Below are positions 59,401-64,000 of a stretch of DNA of 64,000 nt, piece by piece. Below the pieces are notes generated by a model, which saw nothing but the letters and a program-made list of their open reading frames with translations, did no database searches and was not told the DNA's origin. Source of the DNA: an uncultured bacterium (lineage in GTDB: Bacteria; Cloacimonadota; Cloacimonadia; Cloacimonadales; Cloacimonadaceae). Each line of letters opens with the position of its first letter. Position 1 is the first letter of the stretch. A program made the position numbers and the translations under genes. The DNA is taken from positions 10,464 through 74,463 of the forward strand of contig CALLHY010000073.1 of NCBI GenBank assembly GCA_938009275.1, written 5' to 3'.

Positions 59401-59617
59401 AAGTGGTGCTGTTATTGGCACATGGCAGTATGACCTTATTGATGGTTCATCTATGCGGATGCCAGGGTCGGGGTGGTATAAGCTGGATGGAACAAACATG
59501 GAAGGAACAGGTGCTATGCCGGATATTCTGGTAGAAAACCTTCCCGAAGATATAATCGCTCAGCGTGACAATCAATTGGAACGAGCGGTTAAGGAACTGA
59601 TGAAAGAATTGAAATAA
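56435..59617 (+). CDS. Tricorn-like S41 protease, exported
   Basis: A 1060-residue protein with a signal peptide (CSIILLLLFTIGLAA). Residues ~20-330 are a TolB-like beta-propeller (GNPAISPDGSQVCFSYDGDL, WNPQWSPNGKWIAFSSNRGG), ~340-530 a second propeller, and ~535-590 an acidic linker. Then come tricorn C1 with His749 (VNASHTGFYP), a PDZ domain (~775-850; LRGGEIVTHIDGLEINVFTS) and the C2 S41 domain with nucleophile Ser965 (NQESFSDGEIF) and GGNIHDQ. It likely degrades peptides in the periplasm or outside. TTGACA is at 56369-56374. It is coupled to a TPR gene by TAATG. Confidence 0.93.
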   Translation: MRKYLCSIILLLLFTIGLAAIEPIFAGNPAISPDGSQVCFSYDGDLWLVSFLGGIPRRITNTPADEWNPQWSPNGKWIAFSSNRGGVSYVYLISSEGGEARTVAKESMGISDWFSDSKYLLCTKYSLRWGRSFYKVPIDGSRPIMIAEIGASFATLSPDNTKIVYHNNGDSDRPAYRGSANGELWMVDIATRKYSKLTNTDLSELYPRYSHYSNSLYFCASDGKQLQLNRVDKANFNKPIKLSSFTDFGAKDISIARSNDRIVFEVFDSIYTYDPNLIGGSKIKKLHIDLASDEWQDTIVRSKMSNEFNTFAISPDELVVSFNYKYDSFFMPRKGGDPKQYTFDHSAARSMQFLDNRTLIINKLNNGKNLMYTVKADSLFTTKQVDWFGADSLSVDDFYCDDQGRWTILYSDHLRGKKIAIADSGLVNIRPIETPWAVTTNFALNKQGTHAVYGTVRDDSYIREVYLYDMEAKTSRRLLSDDAWIGSLNWTPDNKSILLSRNRAIYRLDLVPRDEFELDKDNWKEIWEEEKIEEDSLQVAPDDEETMVLDIVDDGSEPDEEKELTPEKPVEPPYELDIVWEGLEKRYYSVIPAMMEYLFVFKVIDDSTFYYIEDTGMMDKNSTLKKANIYGQNIKEEFNFGKSASNFNLVNKTVYYLDGNKLKSYNMSTSARKEIVGEVDYQYDKKELNRRVFEQAWGAFGENFYDPDMHGKNWKLLYEKYSPYVDKARSIYDISSIIDAMIGEVNASHTGFYPRQEERRVYTPIAYLGAEIDYSEVLPSGVKLSIVYPTSRLASVYKLRGGEIVTHIDGLEINVFTSIDSLLAGKVGKRLKLRYLSEGETKEAIITGLNYSQARELWYTFNIDQSRKLVDKLSNGRLGYIHIQAMGQSDWSKFYAELFRDNFDKEALVIDVRGNYGGNIHDQIISLLQKKSYAYSTSRNLSRTLRTEPRRAWDKPSIVLVNQESFSDGEIFPVVYQELKLGKVVGMPSSGAVIGTWQYDLIDGSSMRMPGSGWYKLDGTNMEGTGAMPDILVENLPEDIIAQRDNQLERAVKELMKELK

Positions 59618-60513
59618 TGAATCAAACAGAGCTAAGCAACCTGATCCATCGAGCTTCTTTGCTGGTGAAATCTAACTGGCTTCATGCTGTTCACCTCCTT
59701 GAAGAAGCAAGGCAGGAGTATCCTGACAATCTCGTAATTCTCACAAGTTTAGGCGATATATTTATCCAGAGGATGCTATTTGAAAAAGCTCTGGATTACT
59801 ATCAACAAGCGCATGCATTGGCACCTGATGACCCTCAGTTATTGCACCTGATTGGAAACTGCTATTTTTCAATAAACGAGTACAAATTATCATTAAGCTA
59901 CTTGAACCAGATTAAGGAGCCTCCTCCGGAAGTGCTATATAATAAGGCATTAGCCTTAGCGTTCATTGGCTCGTATCAAGAAAGTATAATGGTAATAAAG
60001 CAGATTCTAAAGGTAATGACCGACAATCCCTTCATATATTTCCTCCTGATTGAGCAATACCTACGCATTCAGAACTACGATGAAGCGCAGATGATGATCG
60101 ATGTTGCCAAACGCAAATTCGGTAAGCATCCTCAGCTTCTGTTGCTATCAGCGGTTATTTATAGCAAAAAGGGAATGTGGATCAAAGCATATCTCTGTTT
60201 CTCAGAATTAGAGGCAGTGCAGCCGCTTAGTAGTCCAGACCACCTTATCAGCTATGCTGTTTCGGCTAATAGGATTGGGATGTATGATAAGGCTATAGCA
60301 TTACTTAATAAGGCAAGAGATATAAATCCATACATTAGCGGTATCTACGAAGAACTTATCCGGCTGTATCTCCAGCGAGGAGAACCGGATAAGGCAAAGA
60401 AGTGCTTGAGCGTTGCCAAGAAATACCTGGTTAGTTTCAATCCGATCCTACGTCTTCTGCAAGAGCGCATTCGGAATGAATATAGCAAAACAACCGATGA
60501 TTATAATACCTGA
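59617..60513 (+). CDS. TPR-repeat protein
   Basis: A 298-residue cytoplasmic-looking protein made of tetratricopeptide repeats across its length (VILTSLGDIFIQRMLFEKAL, PQLLHLIGNCYFSINEYKLS, NRIGMYDKAIALLNKARDIN, RLYLQRGEPDKAKKCLSVAK). There is no signal peptide or catalytic domain. The ATG overlaps the stop of the tricorn-like gene by one base, and the metallopeptidase gene follows within 30 bases. It is probably a protein-interaction partner of one or both proteases. Confidence 0.85.
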   Translation: MNQTELSNLIHRASLLVKSNWLHAVHLLEEARQEYPDNLVILTSLGDIFIQRMLFEKALDYYQQAHALAPDDPQLLHLIGNCYFSINEYKLSLSYLNQIKEPPPEVLYNKALALAFIGSYQESIMVIKQILKVMTDNPFIYFLLIEQYLRIQNYDEAQMMIDVAKRKFGKHPQLLLLSAVIYSKKGMWIKAYLCFSELEAVQPLSSPDHLISYAVSANRIGMYDKAIALLNKARDINPYISGIYEELIRLYLQRGEPDKAKKCLSVAKKYLVSFNPILRLLQERIRNEYSKTTDDYNT

Positions 60514-60542
60514 GTTAATTGTGTAGGTAAATGAGAGGAACC

Positions 60543-63290
60543 ATGAAAAAAATGATTGCTGCAATATTAGTTGCTTGCTGCTTCTTTCCTACAGCAGTAT
60601 TGGCGTGGTCGAACTGGAATACACTTTCTACCCCTTATTTTAAGGTATTTTATCAGCCCGGGATGGAAAGCGATGCTTACAATGTTCTGCAAACTCTGGA
60701 ACATTACCGTCCCTATGTAGAAAAACTTACCGGTAATAGCGTCTTGAATACGGCAATGAAGATAGAAGACATCGGGAACCTTGTTAATGGATATGCCAAT
60801 CCAGTTGGTAACGTTATCGGACTATACCGTTATCCTCCCACCAGCGATGAGCTATCATATTGTGATGATTGGTGGCAGATGGTGGCAACGCATGAATATA
60901 TCCACCAATTGCAGCTAACTAACGATAACGGCATGCCACGTTTGATCAGACAGCTCTTGGGAAATTTGCTGTTTGTGCAGCTACATCAACCCATGTGGAT
61001 GACTGAGGGCATCACTGTTTATGGCGAATCTCAGCTTTCGCCAACTGCCGGCAGGATGAATTCTGGTTATTACACATCCATCATCTCTGCTTTGGCGAAA
61101 GAGGATAGGCTGCCGTCCCTAACCAAAGCCAGCTACTATAGCACAGATACTCCCATAGCACATTACTATGTGTTTGGGGGTAGCTTTCATAGCTATCTGG
61201 CCAAAACCTATGGCGAAGATAGATTCGCCATGCTCTATGATGATAACTCATCCAGGATGGAATCTTATGCCAATGCCGCTACTCCGGGACTTTCACTAAA
61301 TGTGGCCTTTTCCAGGGTGTATGGTAAACCCCTGGAACAGCTCTGGTTCGATTGGCATAATTATGAAAAAAACAAAGCCTATACAATACCTCAGCAGAGG
61401 GTAACCCATGACGGCTGGAACAAAAGCGAACTAAAGATTAACGGCAACTATTTGTACTACATTGTGCGAAAAGCTGATAAAACGGGACCAAGCTCGATGT
61501 TCTATACCAGTGGCTTGGCCAAACTGGACATCAGTAAGCCCAAAGCCTCTGCAAAGATGGTGATAAATCAAAACACAGACTTCCCCTGTGGTTACCAGAT
61601 TGCCAATGACAAGCTATATTATTCTCGTAACGAAGTTAAGAAAGGCTTTGCCAATAACGAAAATGATGGTTATGGATACATAACGCAAATCATGGTATCC
61701 GAACTGGATGGCTCAAGTGCTCGTATGCTCGCCAAAGGGCCTATTCGTGCCTTCTTCACCATGCCCGATGGATCGTTGCTAATAGCTGAAGATTCAGATG
61801 GATATAGGTCATCTACCATCAAGAGGCTCGATCCCACGGGGAAAAAAGTGCTCGAGCAGTATAACACAAATTTGCTTATCAGTGGTATATTCGCAGATGC
61901 TGGAAGGATTATGATTACTGCCAGAGATTTCTGGAAGAATAACAGCATCTATCGCTTGGATACCGCTTCTGCCAGGCTAATCCCTGTAATAGACACTCCC
62001 AGCATGGAAACCATTACTGGCTTGCAGGGAGATCTGCTAAGCTTTACCGCCTTATACAACGGCAATACAGGCAGCTATATATATAATCTTAAAACAGGTG
62101 AATGCCAGCATTATTCAAAATTCACCGATCTCAGAAGCCCTGTTTCAGCTCCGGATGCTAATACATATTTCTTGTCGATCAATGGAAATGGAGTGGATGT
62201 GTATGCTGATGCCGCTCCGTTGGTATCCTTTAGCATACCAAAACAGGAGCATGTAACACCTCCCTTTAACCGAATGGAGATTACACCAGCCAAGACCCCC
62301 AATCCAGCTACCAGTCCAGTTTCTAAAGCAAGTTTATTGACCAACCAATCTACTTGGGCCGAAGCTCTTGCTGCCAAATCCATTCGTCGCGGAACCTATG
62401 CAGAGAACCTGAAGCACTTATTGGTACCGCGAATGCTTCGCTTACCTATATTGGAGGGGAATGGCGATAGCCTCTCCATTGGGGCAGTTCTGGTCGGAAA
62501 TGATGTGGTGGGTGATATTCCCATGTGGCAAGTTTCTGGTGTTTACGATACAGTTACAAAGAAGACCCAGGTGGATGTTTCTGTGCAAAACAGCTTGTTA
62601 CGCCCGATACATCAAAGCATTAACTTCAGTAGCAGTGACGATGGTAGTATTTCGCTAAATAACTATTACAACCTCTTCCAAAGCGCGAACTATGGCTTAA
62701 GCTCTGTTTCTCTGGGATTAAGCTTAGGGGCAAGTGATGGCTATAACCGTAGAGTAATAAGCCCTTATGTTAGCAACAGGCTAATCTGGCCTACAGGCAG
62801 CCTTCAGATGAATAACTCGTATCTGCTGGAAGATAAAACAAATATGGGCTCCACCAAGAATCGCAAGGGCTGGCAATCACAGCTTAGTATTAAACAAAGA
62901 AGCGGTAAGCATGCCCAAATTAATAGCACAATTAATGCTGCGTATGATCCTGATGCTAACTACGATGAAGTGTTCTATCCTATTAGAGGGTATAAGGATG
63001 AACTAAAAAGTAATAGTGGCTTCACTATCCGCAATACCATCTATCGTCCCATTTATAAAGTGCGTGAAGGCATCTGGACTCCACAAATATATCTTGAAGA
63101 TATATCTGCTGGTCTGTTCTTCGATGCCGCATTCCGCAAAGATAACTACAAAGAGCCAGATCACTATTCCTACGGTTTGGAACTTATTGCCGAGATTGGA
63201 GCGGCGTTCTCTGGTATGCTGAATGCCGGCGCACGCTTTGGCTACGATAAAGACGGTAATATGTTCGTAGGTATGATTTTGGGGATGTAG
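60543..63290 (+). CDS. Secreted gluzincin metallopeptidase with large C-terminal beta domain
   Basis: A ~915-residue exported protein. A signal peptide (MIAAILVACCFFPTAVLA) is followed by a peptidase-MA-like domain. The zinc site is His117-Glu118-x-x-His121 in THEYIHQLQL, with the third ligand Glu155 in MTEGITVYGE, 34 residues later: gluzincin geometry. Residues ~280-540 form a beta-propeller-like part (ELKINGNYLYYIVRKADK, DKLYYSRNEV). The C-terminal ~300 residues look like an outer-membrane beta-barrel or surface domain (GDSLSIGAVLVGNDVVGDIP, ISPYVSNRLIWPTGSL) ending IRNTIYRP...GMILGM. ATG 60543 has GAGAGG before it. The substrate is unknown. Confidence 0.88.
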   Translation: MKKMIAAILVACCFFPTAVLAWSNWNTLSTPYFKVFYQPGMESDAYNVLQTLEHYRPYVEKLTGNSVLNTAMKIEDIGNLVNGYANPVGNVIGLYRYPPTSDELSYCDDWWQMVATHEYIHQLQLTNDNGMPRLIRQLLGNLLFVQLHQPMWMTEGITVYGESQLSPTAGRMNSGYYTSIISALAKEDRLPSLTKASYYSTDTPIAHYYVFGGSFHSYLAKTYGEDRFAMLYDDNSSRMESYANAATPGLSLNVAFSRVYGKPLEQLWFDWHNYEKNKAYTIPQQRVTHDGWNKSELKINGNYLYYIVRKADKTGPSSMFYTSGLAKLDISKPKASAKMVINQNTDFPCGYQIANDKLYYSRNEVKKGFANNENDGYGYITQIMVSELDGSSARMLAKGPIRAFFTMPDGSLLIAEDSDGYRSSTIKRLDPTGKKVLEQYNTNLLISGIFADAGRIMITARDFWKNNSIYRLDTASARLIPVIDTPSMETITGLQGDLLSFTALYNGNTGSYIYNLKTGECQHYSKFTDLRSPVSAPDANTYFLSINGNGVDVYADAAPLVSFSIPKQEHVTPPFNRMEITPAKTPNPATSPVSKASLLTNQSTWAEALAAKSIRRGTYAENLKHLLVPRMLRLPILEGNGDSLSIGAVLVGNDVVGDIPMWQVSGVYDTVTKKTQVDVSVQNSLLRPIHQSINFSSSDDGSISLNNYYNLFQSANYGLSSVSLGLSLGASDGYNRRVISPYVSNRLIWPTGSLQMNNSYLLEDKTNMGSTKNRKGWQSQLSIKQRSGKHAQINSTINAAYDPDANYDEVFYPIRGYKDELKSNSGFTIRNTIYRPIYKVREGIWTPQIYLEDISAGLFFDAAFRKDNYKEPDHYSYGLELIAEIGAAFSGMLNAGARFGYDKDGNMFVGMILGM

Positions 63291-63410
63291 CATACCACTA
63301 AGCCAGTACCCAAGAATGTCAATAAAAGCCCCTAACTGGCGACACAAATAAGCATGGGGTAAACAGAACGGATTCAAAAAAGAGAAAAAGAGAGTAAGAG
63401 GGAACATAAG

Positions 63411-63490
63411 AATTAGCAGGTGAGCAGGTTAAAAGGTTAGCAGGTTAGCAGGTTAGCAGGTTAACAGATTAACAGGTTAATAGGTGAATA
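63411..63490. repeat. Octanucleotide array, 10 units
   Basis: AATTAGCA, GGTGAGCA, GGTTAAAA, three GGTTAGCA, GGTTAACA, GATTAACA, GGTTAATA and GGTGAATA in strict eight-base register. Confidence 0.85.
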
Positions 63491-63552
63491 CCGCATTGTC
63501 ATTCCCGTGAAGACGGGAACCCAGCTCTTTTGATAGCCCCCTGGCGCAGATT

Positions 63553-63586
63553 GTTGACACACCCCGATTGTCGGGGTTTGTCAACA
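63553..63586. repeat. Near-perfect inverted repeat with 16-base arms
   Basis: TGTTGACACACCCCGA and TCGGGGTTTGTCAACA pair around TTG with one mismatch. A separate small hairpin TTCCCGT-GAAG-ACGGGAA lies at 63502-63519, similar in form to palindromes widespread in many bacterial genomes. Confidence 0.7.
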
Positions 63587-63722
63587 GCCTGAGCTCCCCA
63601 AGAGAAACTTCCAAGCTACTTAAGAGCAACATTGAAGCTCTGCAAGAGAAACTTCCAAGCTACTTAAGAGCAACATTTAAGCTCTGCAAGATAAACTTCT
63701 AATCTTTGCAAGAGAGACATTT

Positions 63723-63860
63723 AAGCTCTGCAAGAGCGACAGATACTAGCCTGAGGCGTAAGCCTCAGGTACAAGGCACCCACCAATACCAAGCCCCTTG
63801 TGGGCGACACAATATTTTATTCTACAAGGAGTAAAAGAGAAAAAGAGGAGAAGAGAGATT
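63723..63860 (+). repeat. Hairpin repeat unit
   Basis: Same unit and orientation as 39450-39585: AAGCTCTGCAAGAGCGACAG, the CCTGAGGC/GCCTCAGG hairpin (63750-63769), CCCCTTGTGGGCGACACAA and a polypurine tail leading into the next octanucleotide array. A second partial copy begins at 63952. Upstream, two ~43-base tandem units (63591-63677) duplicate its AAGCTCTGCAAGAGA edge. Confidence 0.85.
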
Positions 63861-64000
63861 AACGGGTTAATTTGTTAACGGGTTAACTTGTTAGCGGGAA
63901 AGTACTATCAAAGCTCTGCAAGATGAACTTCTAATCTTTGCAAGAGAGACATTTAAGCTCTGCAAGAGCGACAGATAATAGCCTGAGGCGTAAGCCTCAG

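Larger units (their letters stand above)
63291..64000. other. Repeat-only stretch at the window end
   Basis: No gene is visible. It contains an octanucleotide array (63411-63490), a hairpin TTCCCGT/ACGGGAA (63502-63519), a 16-pair inverted repeat (63553-63586), two tandem ~43-base units (63591-63677), a full hairpin unit (63723-63860), a second array (63857-63896) and a partial unit cut by the window end. Confidence 0.85.

Overview
The window looks like a chromosome segment from a Gram-negative bacterium of the FCB superphylum, most likely Cloacimonadota (WWE1) or a close relative. Three large secreted proteins end in a FlgD/type-IX-secretion-like C-terminal sorting region. One of them carries a YPNPFNP motif, and a PorV/UPF0164-like outer-membrane protein sits beside another. 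LPS-type glycosyltransferases and an MsbA-like flippase imply an outer membrane. Butyrate kinase and HutI fit a fermentative amino-acid-degrading lifestyle. The phylum is inferred from protein style; no rRNA is present to confirm it.

Layout. 0-10.2 kb: envelope-glycan genes (CDP-glycerol-type transferase, two GT9 and one GT2 transferase, two GT4 transferases, a DUF6165-like protein, an MsbA-like ABC exporter), interrupted by a small CRISPR array without cas genes (2.74-2.99 kb) and a GNAT gene. 10.1-16 kb: tRNA-Arg(ACG), a secreted protein, a pseudokinase-FGE fusion overlapping hutI, a DUF1292 protein and a GYF-domain membrane protein. 16.2-19 kb: butyrate kinase and a C11 peptidase, followed by a cluster of DnaA boxes that could be oriC; gene orientation changes from mostly minus to mostly plus around here. 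19.1-26 kb: a plus-strand run of housekeeping genes (TrmH-family methyltransferase, tdk, yggT, divIVA, PNP, dksA-like, lspA) ending in a secreted protein, a PorV-like protein and a small membrane protein. 26-38.4 kb: tpx, typA, class II photolyase overlapping a hybrid histidine kinase, a glycosyltransferase, udk, groES under a CIRCE-like operator, trxA and a large sorted surface protein.

39.3-46.8 kb is the accessory region. A two-gene operon encodes a 1004-residue P-loop ATPase and an 873-residue adenosine deaminase. I read it as a RADAR (RdrA/RdrB) anti-phage system. It lies between inverted copies of a repeat cluster made of octanucleotide arrays and a hairpin unit, and the same cluster recurs at 63.4-64 kb.

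47-56.4 kb is a tightly overlapping plus-strand series: tilS, hpt, ftsH (with an unusual N-terminal extension), hslV, hslU, an MFS permease, a YfiH-type protein and a DUF342 protein. 56.4-63.3 kb encodes a tricorn-like protease, a TPR protein and a secreted gluzincin metallopeptidase. The final 700 bases are repeats without genes.
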